A program made the position numbers and the translations under genes. The notes under the pieces are model-generated. The model ran no database searches, had not been told where the DNA came from, and worked only from the letters and a program-made list of their open reading frames with translations. Source: Trichomonas vaginalis G3 (taxonomy: Eukaryota; Parabasalia; Trichomonadida; Trichomonadidae). Taken from it: a stretch of 64,000 bases of DNA. Of this stretch, positions 18,626 to 30,191 are shown piece after piece. Location of the stretch: the NCBI RefSeq assembly GCF_026262505.1, contig NC_067203.1, forward strand, positions 14,892,392 through 14,956,391, given 5' to 3'. The stretch's first letter is position 1. Each line of letters opens with the position of its first letter.

Positions 18626-19294
18626 TTAGTCAACCTTGAATGTAAAGTCAACTGGGAGATCGAAGTTGTACTTAGTGTAGAATGGCTGCATGTTCTTTGT
18701 ACGAAGTTTAACGAGCCACTCTGGAATCTTCTCTTCGACGAGGTTCTTGAGCCAGCCATAGCTTGGGACATCGTCGAAGTCCCAATAGTCTTGTCCAGAC
18801 ATATTGGAAACTCCGTAGACGTGGCACATGCGGCCTTCCTGTGTGTTAACAACTTCGACATTGAGGGAGTATGCTGGGTAAACTACGTAACCTCCCATTG
18901 TGATGCACCAGCAAACGTAGCCTTGGCCGTATTCTTTAATAACACCCTTATCAGCTGTGGCAATAAGTTTCTTAGCCTGATTCTTAAGGTCTTCGAAGAA
19001 TTTGCCGGTTTCTGGGTCAAAATTTTCTTTGTATTTCTGGAAGCGAGCCATTTCCTCGTATAACTTTGGACCAGCTGGGAGGTCGACACCACAGCCTGAT
19101 CTTGAGTGAGTGATGGCATCACTGATACCGTTGATTACATTTAAGCATTTGCCGTTCTTGAATAAAACGGTGACGACGGCTTCAGCGAGTTCCTTATAAT
19201 CTGCAGGTGTAAGCTGTGGTAACTCAATGCTTTCGAGAGTAGCTTCGTATTGTACTTCTGCTCTAGTTAAAGCAAGAAAGAAGAAAGCAAACAT
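18626..19294 (-). CDS. Secreted protein, unknown function
   Basis: 222 residues. A short signal peptide is visible (MFAFFFLALTRAEV, cleavage probably near residue 12-13). The mature part has about five cysteines (GKCLNV, SGCGVD, YVCWC, GRMCHV), likely forming disulphides, and many aromatic residues. No transmembrane segment follows. Codon choice is more C- and G-ending (AAG, CTC, GTC) than in most neighbours, which in trichomonads tends to mark strongly expressed genes. I do not recognise a family. It could be a secreted effector or lumenal protein. Confidence 0.7.
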   Translation of the reverse strand: MFAFFFLALTRAEVQYEATLESIELPQLTPADYKELAEAVVTVLFKNGKCLNVINGISDAITHSRSGCGVDLPAGPKLYEEMARFQKYKENFDPETGKFFEDLKNQAKKLIATADKGVIKEYGQGYVCWCITMGGYVVYPAYSLNVEVVNTQEGRMCHVYGVSNMSGQDYWDFDDVPSYGWLKNLVEEKIPEWLVKLRTKNMQPFYTKYNFDLPVDFTFKVD

Positions 19295-19973
19295 TTGAAA
19301 TTTTTTTCCTAATTGAATTGAAAAACATTTTTTTTGGATTTAAATAAACAAACATACATATAAAATATTCTTTTTTATACGATAATCTAAAATTTGAGCA
19401 ACCACATTGCTTCCAACCGCCAATAAATAAGAATTGATATCCGACGAAAAGCAATATACAATGAGATACAAGCATATATGAATTACAATAAATTGAATTT
19501 GATTGTGCAGATCCAAACAAAATTCAATTTCTCCAAATTTTCTTTTCAATATAAATTTCTAACATATCAATTTTTCTTGATATTTTAAATCAACATGCTT
19601 AATTGTATAATATTGCTATTTTCAATTTCTTATCGATAAGCAAATCATAATCGGATATTGATAGCATCAATTAGCTAGGTATGGCAAATAGAGATACATT
19701 AAATTTTCAAACTTCAGATCAAAATAGAAAAATCAAATCCTTCAAAATTGATTAAAACGCCTTTAAATGACTGCAAAACATCATAAAAACACGTAGAACA
19801 GAAAGTTCACACATAAAATATGATTATTTCATGATAATTGAACAAAAATAAATTTCATTTATGGAATTATTAAATTATCTCTCAATAACATAAAGCACTC
19901 CAATTAACGAAGATAACGCGTATATTTAATAAATGATAAACAGTAATTTTTATATAAAATAAATAATATTAAA
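19295..19973. other. Intergenic, ~680 bp, no gene seen
   Basis: AT-rich. Two minus-strand frames here lack ATG support or family features. Confidence 0.5.
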
Positions 19974-22900
19974 CTAAAAAACAGTTTGAATAACAAAAAC
20001 GTTATTCTCAGGAGTAGCAGCAACAATACTATATGATTCCTGGTGCACAGCCATCTGAGTAATTTCATTCTGGCACTTCTGATTGTGTAAGATTCCCAAT
20101 GAAAACGCGTCAATGAAGAAAATGATCTTTTTCGTTGTTGCCAGAGCGATTATGTCGAAGAACTGACGACTGACATACGATATCGCTGCTATGAATTTCC
20201 CGTCGAAAGAACTTTTTCCGATTCTTGAGCCATTTACTGTGAAATTCTCAATAAATGTCTTGTTCTCGTGTTCGTAGAATACACAGATATATCCCATCTC
20301 TTCACAAATTATGATAGATTTGAAAATTGCTTCTTTCGGAATCTCAATTTGTTGAGATCTGAGATATTTCAAATCAGGAATGGTCAAAATAATCAAAATG
20401 CCATCAGATGACAAAGCAGTGACAATTCCAAGCTTCGTTGATGCGTTCAAACACGTGATTGGCTTGTCATGTGCCAATGAAATTGCGATTGCTTCGAAAT
20501 TCTGATTTTCATCACACATCCACTGAACAACTTCTCCGCTTTGTCCTCCAGAAACAATTGTTCTTCCACAGGAGCAGAGACTTGTCACTGGATTAATGTG
20601 CGGTGTAATATCAGGTGTCAAGTATTGGTGTGACTCAGAATCGAAGAATCTGACAGTTGGAGAATTATAAGAAACAAAAGCAAAACTTGGAGTTCCATCT
20701 CCTTCCAAGAATGCAACTTGTGTCCTTCTCGCTGCAGGACCCATGAAATGAGCAATGGCAGGCATGTTGACGTCAAATGTGTTCTGGCCAACCCTTAAAC
20801 ACATCATCTTTCCTGTACTGAAAATTGAATAGATTCTGAATTTTTCTGTTGTTCCGTTACAAACTTTCAAAGCAACAACCGCGCTTTCTAAGTTTTGTAT
20901 GGATACAACTCTCTTCTTTGGATCGATCTGCTGTTGTTTTTGAACAATTTTCACAGGGTGTTGTCCTGTAAACAACATTTTTGGAACTGCACCTTTCAAA
21001 CACAACAAATTTCGAATTGTTTTTTCATCAATTTGTTCCAATTCGTTTTCATCTCGAACTGTATCATACAATCTGTAGTCAGTCATGTTCATGGCCATGG
21101 AGGCACTCGATCCTCTCTGTTTGAAGCCCCAGACGTGGTCAATCCATCTGTTTATTCTTTTAGAAACATTTTCTGATTCAAGGGATTTTCTGTTCAAATA
21201 AACATAATGTTCTGCTGATTTGGCAATCTGTGGCAACTGTACAGCCTTCAATCCTGCACCTTCTTTAAGAAACTCTGGACTGAAAAAGAATTCTGGAGGT
21301 AATTCGTCAATTTTCATGTCACTTTTTCGTTCCAAAATTTCTTGCAATTCTTTGTTAATTGAAACGAAATGTTCATTGTCATCTTCGCATTTCATCTGCT
21401 GGAATAATGTCGTGAAAGGTTCAACTCTCAAATTATAATGAACAACTAAAAGAGAATTCGAAAAAGTGGATGAAAAAAGTGTCAAATCTGCCGGGTCAAA
21501 ACTTTCTTGTTGAACTTTTCTTCTGTAAGTAAACAAGTTCTTATTCATGTAAGCAATGTTATGTGTTAAGTCTCTTGTCGATGTCTCCTTTGTTTCATTG
21601 ACAAGTAACCATGGGAAAATTGGATAATTCGTGACATCCAAAAATGATCTTCCACTCAACATATTTAACCATGTCAAATAGTCGTAATTGGAGATCGAAT
21701 GGTTCTTCCAACGCTGTGTAAGGCACAAGCGGTCAATCTCAATGTAAGGAGGGTGTTCTTGGAAAAAGAAACAATTTGGCATTGTCACTTTTTTGAATTG
21801 TTTTACGAAATCATGATTTTTCTCATTCGGGAATCTGAAAATGAATCCTTTGTAGTCATATGTGAAAATGGTTATTGCATCTGCAAGATGATATGTCCAG
21901 TGCCAGAACAGACATTCAACGGAATCACCGCTGATTTCCAATGATTTGTTTTCATCTTGGAAAATGATTTTTGTCGGTGTGATGTAAATAATTCCATCTG
22001 TTCTTTTAGAAACAGAAATCTTTTGACAAGGAGCAGACCATAATTCATGAGGAATTGAACCAATGAACTTAGGATCTTTCTCTGTAATCAAAAAGTCTAT
22101 TTCCGGCGTCAAAGATTTCTCAACTTTTCCGTTGTCAATTTTTGTTTGTTTTCTCAATTTCTTAAAAATAATTGGTCGGAAATGTGCATCATATCTATCA
22201 GATCTTACGTATTGTTTTGCTGTCGGCGGATTGAAGTATAGTGTTCTATCTTCAATGAGCATTTCCCAGAACATTCTCCATTTCCTTTCTAGATTTCCTT
22301 TCCTTGCTTTCAGACCTTTTCTTATCATTTCAATCGATTCATCCAGAGTGAAATCATTAATAGCAGGAGCTTCGAAGTTACTTGAGAACAATTTCACCAA
22401 AACGTCTTCAACGTTTGAACTTGGTTTCAATTGTTGTATCAAGTTCATCATTGCGTTCGTTGAATTGTTATAAACTTCGACGTTTTGAGTAATCGCCTGT
22501 TCATATTTTCCGAAGAAAACAGTTGCAGGTTTAAACAAATCAATGTTTTTGCAAATGACTAAAAACAAAGGATTCAAATCTTGAACACTTATATCTGTTC
22601 TTTCAGCAATAGTATTCAAGAAAGGAATGACTTGTTGAGCGTATTCTATATCTTGTCTCAACATAAAAGTCATCAACAAAATCAATTGTTTTACAGTTGT
22701 TGTAGAATTTGCATCAACATAATCAATCAAAGGAACTAAAAGAACAGCGATATTCAAGTCATTCCATGTATTATCAGAGAAATAAAGGCCGAAAGAACTT
22801 TGCCTTTTATTATACAATCCAAGTCTAAATGATTCAACGAACTGCAATAAATCGAAATTCTTCTTTTCCAATTCAGAATTATCATGTTTTTCGAAACAAC

Positions 22901-25900
22901 TTCTTTGATGTCCATAAATCAAGAAAGTGAAAACAATATTAATAAAATCATTAATTTCTTTGTTATCTCTTCTTTCCATGACAATGAAGACAAGTGCAGA
23001 TGCCAATGTATTCTGTATAGAATGGCAATCTTTGTTCGAATACAAACTAATAATATCAATAACTTCAATTGCATCAGCTAATAATTGAGTATTATATTGG
23101 AAAATCGAAACCAAACAAGCAAGAAAATCATTATCAATGACAATAGTATACAACAAAGCAAACAATAATCCTAATGTAGTTATAGATTTCGAAACAATTC
23201 TGACTTTGTCAGTTTGTGAAAACAGATTATGTAAAAAGTTTTTCACATGATATAAAACATCAGATTCGATGTGAAAACTAATAACAAAAACAAAAGGAAG
23301 TAAAATACTTGACATTCCTCTGTATCTTTCATGTTTCGAAAGATCTTCAATGGATTCATCACTTGCTGCAACTAATTCATTACAAAAAGTCGTCATCATG
23401 CCATTTACATATTCCTTATCATTATCAATACACATGTTCAATGTATCTAAGACACAATCAACAAATAATGCATCAGTATTTGCAAACAATTCAATAATTG
23501 TTACAAAAAGAATTGGTTTTCTATGAAAGATTTTTTCTTTCATGTATATCATTATTTTCTGAATTTCTTCTTGCATTTCAGGAACTTCTATTGATAAAGT
23601 TGAAATAATATGTAATAATCTCAAAGAAAATCCAGAATTTCCTGTTGGAAACTGCAACAATTTGATTAACAATCCAATTGTTTGCATGTTACATGTTTGT
23701 TTTGCAGAAATTATTACTAAATTCAACATTTCATTTGTTACATCATGACCAAACTTGTTGTTTTCTATCAAATAATAACATCTTTCAAAGATATAAGTGA
23801 AAGAAACACATTCAGTAAACAAATCAATATGATTTACTGATATGTCATTCCATATTTTCAAGATGTAATAAATCGTTGATTCATCCAACAAAAACCAATT
23901 ACTGAATTCTATAATTATGTGTTGATAGAAAGAATTCAACAATGGTTTTGTTTTAATGTTTCGTTCCATGTTCATTAAGAAACCTCTTAATCTAGGTGTT
24001 AAATATTCTATTTTCAGTTTGTACATGAAATAAGAAATAATTTGACATGCGTTACATCTAACCATTTGTTTTTCTATTTCAGGAGAACAATTAATAAATT
24101 CACTTATTGCTTTCAACAGGCATTCGAATATATATCCAGAATTTTCTTTCTCATAATCAATTCTCGAGAAATGGCTCAAAATCAAACAGATTCCTTTTGA
24201 ACCAATAAAAATGTTTTTGAGAGGACAAACATCAATAAATGAATACATAGTAAAAATAGCTGGTTGTGAATCAACATCAGCCAAATTCATCATAGCATTA
24301 TTTTGCGAATATTCAGGAGAAAACATCTGAACAAGTTTCGGTAAAGATAAAATATCAATAAAGTTACAATTAATTTTCGTACAAAATTCTAAAATTCTCT
24401 CATTTGCATTCGTCAGAAAAACGTAAATTCTCGAAACTTGTCCATTAACATTAGAATTCATTGCTTTGTTTAAATGAGGTATTGGATGGAACATAACAAT
24501 CTTATCTAAGTATTCATCCCATCTATTACAAGATGTTTTGAGTTTTGCAACATGTTCTCCATCAATGTAAATATTAAAAGTACTTAAATAATCAAAACTA
24601 ATTATAATGTTAAACCATTTGTTCATTGGCAATTGTTTGATTTGCGATGAAATCATTTTCGTTGGAAAAACATTGGAATAAATATAAACATTATTCATAT
24701 CAAAAACAAAACTTAAAAAGTTATTAATACTACAGAAATTAATGAAATGCATAGTATCTGTTGTCTTGTCGAAATCTGTTAACAAAACATTACTCGATAC
24801 TGTAACTTGGCCAAGAAAATCTCTGACATTTAAATTAGGTAATTTTACACTTCCAAGTTGTGCCGTAAACTGCAGAAAATTCGTAACAGGAGAAGATGTT
24901 TCATTAACACTTCCACTCAAGAAAGAAAGTATTGTTGATATATTCTTATTAGACTCTTTCGAGGGATCAGTTAATTCAATACATCTAAAAAGTGACGGCC
25001 TGTCAAAAATTGCCGAAGAAATTTTTGTCAAAATTGCAATCATCATCATTGATTCATTTTCAGGTGGATTTTCTTTCATTATATCCAAGATATATTTATG
25101 CACACCTGCTTTAACGCAATTGATGCATTGTATGTATGATTTGGCAACAACAGTTGACAAATCTTTCAAAAAAACACTTCGAAAAGGTGACTCCAAAATT
25201 GGCAAAATTAAAGAACCAGCTTCGATACAGTTAATTCCTGTGAATTCTATTTGATTCACACTTACTATCATGATTATCACGGAATAGACTTCCTCAGACA
25301 CCCCGAATTTCCTTATAACATCTGCTATAGGATTCCAATTAACAACAAGAATTCTTTTCATCATGGCAATACTTAATGAATATAAAATCAAAAGTGAAGT
25401 GACAAAAACAGGAGAAATTCTTGATTCAGTAAAAGTTGTTTTTTCAATTGTTGTTAATGAAAGAATGTATTGAGATACAGCAATGAAATATTCGGACTTT
25501 GCAAGTGTGATATAGAACTCATCTTTAGCACAAACCAAACTAGAATGGAAGATATTCAAAATTGATCCTCCAACATCTAATTTTCTTTCTGGTTCTAATG
25601 TGATTTGTTTCAATATCTTCGTCAGCTGTGAATATATGACATTGCACTCGGAATTCGTTTCCACTGAGTAGCAGAGGAGAGAAGACAACAAAACAGTTGT
25701 TTCGCGTTGAACAGTTTCGATGAACAAGAAACTACAAATCGTATTTATAATTTCTTCATTGGAAACACACATGTTACAGAACTTATCTGACTTGGCCAGG
25801 TCATTCATTGACGTCATCATCAGTTTTCTCGATTCAACAATGAAAGGAAAGTTGTCATCTTCTAATTTAAGTTGCATTTGGAGCTGTGAGTTCAAGCAAA

Positions 25901-27332
25901 CAAGGAATTCGGATATGCATTCGTTAGAAATGTTGTTAAAGTCAAAGCAACTCCGAATATAATACAAAAGTTCAACAAATAAATAAGGATATGGTGATGA
26001 ATTAATCAATAATGGGATAATAGTGTTAACCATGGTGATATCTTTGATCTTGTAGTTCAAAAGAACAAAGACTTGGGCCGAAATGTGCCTTAAATTCACA
26101 ATTAAAGGTAATGGCTCTTGAAAACATGAATAATCAGGGGTAAACAACATGGCATTGAAGAAGATACTGAATGATTGGAATGAATCATAGTAACTCATCG
26201 CTGGTGGTTGGCGAAAAGGTGGTTCTAAAAAGGTTATTAACAAAATTTCAATTAAAGGTGGCTTTAAAAAGCCTAGCGAGTCAATAATCATGGATGATAG
26301 GACGGCAGGTACAGATTCTTCACTTGTTTCGGCTAAAAACTGTAAAAGAGGCTTATATTCTTCTGGTAAGTTTTGTTTGTAATCGTTTATGGACATATAC
26401 GCTGGAATTAAGACTTCCGTAGATCGCTTGATCGGATCGTTAAGAGAAATAACGTTTGGATCTGTAAATGTTCGCTTATTTATAACTTGATTGATAATTA
26501 CGCCGAATTCTCTAAAAACAATAGACGTAAGACGTGAGATTTCAATGGCAAATCGAAGAATGAGTGAATTAAATGGCGTAAATTGAACGTTGTCTTTTTT
26601 ATAAATAATCTGAAGAATTGTTAAATAAATTAGTCTTACAAATTGCTCATCTAGCTTTCCTTTTGATTTGGCACGTAATTCTCTTAGAATTATTGCAAAA
26701 TGCTGGTAAATTAGCTCGTTTTCGATATATTTCGGTTGTTCGTTGCATAAAGATATGAGAGAAAAGCAAAATTCAATATTTGCTGGTAGGAAATATCCCG
26801 GAAAATTATGAAATACTTCAAAAAACATGTTCAAATGAATCAAAAAATCAACAGCACAAGGAGATCCTGCGACTTTGAGGAAGAAGTAATAAAAAGTTCG
26901 AAATACTAGTTGACTTCCCGATGCATAAATTCTTTTTGTTAATATAAGTGCTGATAAATAAAAATTTAAATCTTCTAGATCAATGCTTTGGATGTCTTTG
27001 AAATATAATGATGTAAAGGATTGCAGAATAATCATAAATATATGCTCAATTTGAGAATCTGATGTAGTAATATAAATGATATTATTAATAATGTATCGAA
27101 TGACTGCACTTCTATCGCGTAATGCTAGTTCTTGTATTACTGTATCATCCATGACTTTCTTTTTCTGTAAGATTTTCGAATTAACATTTGGTAAAATTGC
27201 GCGAAATTCCTCAGGAAAAGGAGGGTTTAACACTCCTAAATTAGTAGTAAATAGAACTTTTAGGTGTTCGAAATAAGCGATGCCGGTATTTCTTGTTATT
27301 GGGAGAATATGATCATCAATCGATACCGACAT
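19974..27332 (-). CDS. Giant BEACH-domain protein (LYST/neurobeachin/LvsA class)
   Basis: About 2452 residues from the ATG at 27332; the frame extends 14 codons further but only from a GTG. The first ~1700 residues are a helical-repeat scaffold, interrupted near residues 850-1000 by a concanavalin/LamG-like module (WFNIIISFDY, FNIYIDGEHV). A PH-BEACH-like module starts near 1765 (GSIPHELWSAPCQKISV). The BEACH domain spans ~1880-2100 with the signature TQRWKNHSISNYDYLTWLN and NYPIFPWLL. WD40 repeats fill the C-terminus (~2130 to the end). Proteins of this class control lysosome size, vesicle fusion/fission and membrane trafficking. It is uninterrupted over 7.3 kb, as expected for a selected gene. 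Confidence 0.9.
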   Translation of the reverse strand: MSVSIDDHILPITRNTGIAYFEHLKVLFTTNLGVLNPPFPEEFRAILPNVNSKILQKKKVMDDTVIQELALRDRSAVIRYIINNIIYITTSDSQIEHIFMIILQSFTSLYFKDIQSIDLEDLNFYLSALILTKRIYASGSQLVFRTFYYFFLKVAGSPCAVDFLIHLNMFFEVFHNFPGYFLPANIEFCFSLISLCNEQPKYIENELIYQHFAIILRELRAKSKGKLDEQFVRLIYLTILQIIYKKDNVQFTPFNSLILRFAIEISRLTSIVFREFGVIINQVINKRTFTDPNVISLNDPIKRSTEVLIPAYMSINDYKQNLPEEYKPLLQFLAETSEESVPAVLSSMIIDSLGFLKPPLIEILLITFLEPPFRQPPAMSYYDSFQSFSIFFNAMLFTPDYSCFQEPLPLIVNLRHISAQVFVLLNYKIKDITMVNTIIPLLINSSPYPYLFVELLYYIRSCFDFNNISNECISEFLVCLNSQLQMQLKLEDDNFPFIVESRKLMMTSMNDLAKSDKFCNMCVSNEEIINTICSFLFIETVQRETTVLLSSLLCYSVETNSECNVIYSQLTKILKQITLEPERKLDVGGSILNIFHSSLVCAKDEFYITLAKSEYFIAVSQYILSLTTIEKTTFTESRISPVFVTSLLILYSLSIAMMKRILVVNWNPIADVIRKFGVSEEVYSVIIMIVSVNQIEFTGINCIEAGSLILPILESPFRSVFLKDLSTVVAKSYIQCINCVKAGVHKYILDIMKENPPENESMMMIAILTKISSAIFDRPSLFRCIELTDPSKESNKNISTILSFLSGSVNETSSPVTNFLQFTAQLGSVKLPNLNVRDFLGQVTVSSNVLLTDFDKTTDTMHFINFCSINNFLSFVFDMNNVYIYSNVFPTKMISSQIKQLPMNKWFNIIISFDYLSTFNIYIDGEHVAKLKTSCNRWDEYLDKIVMFHPIPHLNKAMNSNVNGQVSRIYVFLTNANERILEFCTKINCNFIDILSLPKLVQMFSPEYSQNNAMMNLADVDSQPAIFTMYSFIDVCPLKNIFIGSKGICLILSHFSRIDYEKENSGYIFECLLKAISEFINCSPEIEKQMVRCNACQIISYFMYKLKIEYLTPRLRGFLMNMERNIKTKPLLNSFYQHIIIEFSNWFLLDESTIYYILKIWNDISVNHIDLFTECVSFTYIFERCYYLIENNKFGHDVTNEMLNLVIISAKQTCNMQTIGLLIKLLQFPTGNSGFSLRLLHIISTLSIEVPEMQEEIQKIMIYMKEKIFHRKPILFVTIIELFANTDALFVDCVLDTLNMCIDNDKEYVNGMMTTFCNELVAASDESIEDLSKHERYRGMSSILLPFVFVISFHIESDVLYHVKNFLHNLFSQTDKVRIVSKSITTLGLLFALLYTIVIDNDFLACLVSIFQYNTQLLADAIEVIDIISLYSNKDCHSIQNTLASALVFIVMERRDNKEINDFINIVFTFLIYGHQRSCFEKHDNSELEKKNFDLLQFVESFRLGLYNKRQSSFGLYFSDNTWNDLNIAVLLVPLIDYVDANSTTTVKQLILLMTFMLRQDIEYAQQVIPFLNTIAERTDISVQDLNPLFLVICKNIDLFKPATVFFGKYEQAITQNVEVYNNSTNAMMNLIQQLKPSSNVEDVLVKLFSSNFEAPAINDFTLDESIEMIRKGLKARKGNLERKWRMFWEMLIEDRTLYFNPPTAKQYVRSDRYDAHFRPIIFKKLRKQTKIDNGKVEKSLTPEIDFLITEKDPKFIGSIPHELWSAPCQKISVSKRTDGIIYITPTKIIFQDENKSLEISGDSVECLFWHWTYHLADAITIFTYDYKGFIFRFPNEKNHDFVKQFKKVTMPNCFFFQEHPPYIEIDRLCLTQRWKNHSISNYDYLTWLNMLSGRSFLDVTNYPIFPWLLVNETKETSTRDLTHNIAYMNKNLFTYRRKVQQESFDPADLTLFSSTFSNSLLVVHYNLRVEPFTTLFQQMKCEDDNEHFVSINKELQEILERKSDMKIDELPPEFFFSPEFLKEGAGLKAVQLPQIAKSAEHYVYLNRKSLESENVSKRINRWIDHVWGFKQRGSSASMAMNMTDYRLYDTVRDENELEQIDEKTIRNLLCLKGAVPKMLFTGQHPVKIVQKQQQIDPKKRVVSIQNLESAVVALKVCNGTTEKFRIYSIFSTGKMMCLRVGQNTFDVNMPAIAHFMGPAARRTQVAFLEGDGTPSFAFVSYNSPTVRFFDSESHQYLTPDITPHINPVTSLCSCGRTIVSGGQSGEVVQWMCDENQNFEAIAISLAHDKPITCLNASTKLGIVTALSSDGILIILTIPDLKYLRSQQIEIPKEAIFKSIIICEEMGYICVFYEHENKTFIENFTVNGSRIGKSSFDGKFIAAISYVSRQFFDIIALATTKKIIFFIDAFSLGILHNQKCQNEITQMAVHQESYSIVAATPENNVFVIQTVF

Positions 27333-27633
27333 CAATTGAAAATATTGAAATTTGATTGTTAAAAAATATCTCACAAATGCAAAATATATTATAAGTTTAT
27401 TGACCTAGAATTTCTTTTCAAAACCAAATGAAAATCTTATTTTGTGAATTCACATTAATGAATATATGACTCATTCTACTTCCTGATGCTCTATAAGGAT
27501 GCAATGATTATGCAGGCATATTTCTCTTTTTGGAAAAAAAAAATTATTTATATGAGCTGAAAAGTTGAGAGGATTAAATAAAAAGAGTTATAACGCTATC
27601 AAAATATAATAAACATATTCAGTTTACAATCTT

Positions 27634-28581
27634 TTATAAAATAATTGAAAATAGAAAGAAAAATTGGTAAGGATGATAGTAATAACTGGCTACACATGAT
27701 TTTATGGGAATGTTAATACATTCAAAACTTTTAATAGGATTAATTCCGGAAAAGAGACCATTAAATTTGCGACAACAATAAACAACAATGTTGTTTGTTT
27801 GCATATTGTAGAAAAGAGAGCTATATACAGGCTTGTGAGAATAATAACGTATTATTTTAAGCGACGTCGCAGCTTCAAATATGATATCATTGCATTGAAA
27901 ACTTCCACAAAATGTAATACTTTCCAAATTTGATGTGAGATGGAATGCACCCCATTCAATCTGACAGTCTTGCGTGATTGTAATTGATTTAATAGGAATA
28001 CCGTCAAAAGCTTGTCTTTTTATGATTTTAACTGTTTGTGGAGTTGTATAGTGCTCTACAGAAGCAGTGACTTGATAAAGTGTAGAAAAATTCTTAGAAT
28101 ATAGATTAAAAAACATATCATTTGCAAAATATGGATTATTTTCATCAACTATAATCTTTTCTAGCACACTATTAGCTCCACACAAGCAATCTCCAATTTC
28201 TTCTACATTTTTACCAATCTTTAAAATTTTAAAACGAGTAAAAGCAAAACAATAGCTTCCCAGATACTTCAACGAATCTACTAATGAAAATTCTTGAATA
28301 GTATGGACTCCTTGGTCAAAAGCATGAGTGCCAATTTTCTGAAGATTTCGAGGAAGAGCAATACTTTCAAAGTGATCATATTGAAAAAATGCATAAGGTG
28401 CTATCTCAAGAACTTCATAGTTGACGCCGTTAATATTCACATTTGATTCAAGATTTAATACTCTAGAATTAAATGAGGTTGTATCAATAGCATTACGCTT
28501 AGTTTGTCCTTCAACACCAACAATTGCAAATCTATTCGTGCTATCAATGGTGTATTTGACACCACCAATAACACGACTAAT
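27634..28581 (-). pseudogene. BspA-like LRR protein, 5' end broken (copy 1)
   Basis: The protein frame is open from 28581 down to a stop at 27634 and encodes a BspA-type protein: an N-terminal GGVKYTIDSTNRFAIVGVEG strand region, then LRR-like units (FESIALPRNLQKIGTHAF, LKILKIGKNVEEIGD) and a cysteine-rich tail (VVYCCRKF). There is no ATG: a TAA lies at 28582-28584 directly before the domain, the nearest upstream ATG (28610) is out of frame, and only a GTG (28440) starts the long frame. The family is a very large trichomonad set thought to act at the cell surface. It is paralogous to 28976-29935, and both have lost the same N-terminal section. Confidence 0.7.
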
Positions 28582-28975
28582 TTAGAAAAAGCTTTGAAAA
28601 AAAAAAGCATTTTACCTGAGGTTATTGATATTTAATTTATTTAGCGACCTGGACCACTGAAGGTTCAAGCTACAAAATTGCTCCTAAGGCATCCGAAAAA
28701 TAACATATTTTCATGAGTACAGCTTTAGCTTTCCTGAGCTTGAAGAATATTTCTTTTTAATTTTGCTTTTTCACCTCACTTTGAGCAATATCTACAAATC
28801 TCAATTATTAACTATACTCAATTACCATTTAAACATTCTACAGAATCAAGGTATTTTTAAATCTTTGATTCTCAAACTTAATAATTACTTAAATTCCTTT
28901 ATTGCATATTCTGATTATTTGATATGTTTAAATGAAAAGGTTTATACAAACATCAAAACACAAATTAGTAATATA
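28582..28975. other. Spacer between the two BspA-like copies
   Basis: No gene supported; a 72-codon plus-strand frame here is low-complexity. Confidence 0.5.
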
Positions 28976-29935
28976 TCATGAAACTAATGAGTTAAAAATA
29001 AAAATTATATAAGAGTGGTAATAATAACAAGCTACACACGATTTGATACGAATATTAATACATTCAAAATCGTTTATAGGATCAATTCCTGAAAAATTAC
29101 CATGAAATTTGCGGCAGCAATAAACGACAATACTGCTTGTTTCCATTTTGGTGAAAAGGGAATTGAATACTGGCTTATTAGAATAATATCGTATTATTTT
29201 GAGGGAAGATGCTTTCTCAAATATGCTTTCATTGCATTGAAAACTGCTATAAAATGTTATGTTTTCCAGATTTGCTAAGAAATGAAATGCTATAAATCCA
29301 ATTTGGCAATCTTGTGTAATTGTAATAGTTTTAATAGGAATATCATCAAAAGCTTGTCTTTTTATGATTTTGACTGTTTGGAGTGTTGTGTAATGCTCAA
29401 TGACAGCAGTGACTTGATAAAGTATGGAAAAATCTTTAGAATAGAGATTGAATAACATATCATTTGCAAAATATGGATTATTTTCATCAACTATAATTTT
29501 TTCTAGCACATTGTTAGCTCCACATATGCAATGTCCAATTTCCTCTAAATTTTTTCCAATTTTTAAAACTTTGATTCTCGAAATTGCAAAGCAAAAGTTT
29601 CCTAGATATCTCAAAGAATCTACCAGCGACAATTCTTGCATGCTATGATATCCTTTATCAAAAGCATAGTTACCAATTTTCTGAAGATTTCGAGGAAAAG
29701 CAATACTTTCAAAGTGATCATATCGATAAAATGCATAAGGCGCTATCTCAAGAACTTCATAACTGATACCGTTGATTTGAACATTCGATTCAAGATTTAA
29801 ATTTGATAAAGTAAACGAAGTTGGATCAATAGCATTGCATTGGGATTGACCTTCAACCCCAACAATTGCAAAACTATTTGTGATATCAATGGTGTAGTTT
29901 ACACCATTGATAACAACACTTATTGAAAAAAAGCT
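28976..29935 (-). pseudogene. BspA-like LRR protein, 5' end broken (copy 2)
   Basis: Tandem paralogue of 27634-28581; by eye about three quarters of residues agree, including DENNPYFANDM and KIIKRQAFD. The domain frame is open from 29935, with a TAA at 29936-29938 before it. An ATG at 29967 begins a short frame (MKIRIKVHFFKAFFQ) that ends in TAA; one extra T in the seven-T run at 29926-29932 would carry it into the domain frame. An internal ATG at 29641 could still give a 221-residue protein lacking the first part. A tandem duplication followed by decay is the simplest reading. Confidence 0.7.
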
Positions 29936-30191
29936 TTAAAAAAATGGACTTTAATCCGAATTTTCATAGAGTATTGAGAGCAATCTATGACTTCTATTAA
30001 AATTTAAAACATTAGCAATGCAAAATTTTCATAAATTTCTTTCATTATCGGTTTCCTTTTTTATATCTTCGTTGTTGATTAATAGTTATTATATACATTA
30101 ATCAATCAAATTGAAAAAGCTATTTCTGCTATTTATTTTTCTAAATAAATTACAAATATTTAAAATAATACAATAACAAACAAATATAAGA

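Noticed and set aside
19974-27374. GTG start for the BEACH protein at 27374
   Set aside because: Eukaryotic genes start at ATG; the first in-frame ATG is at 27332.
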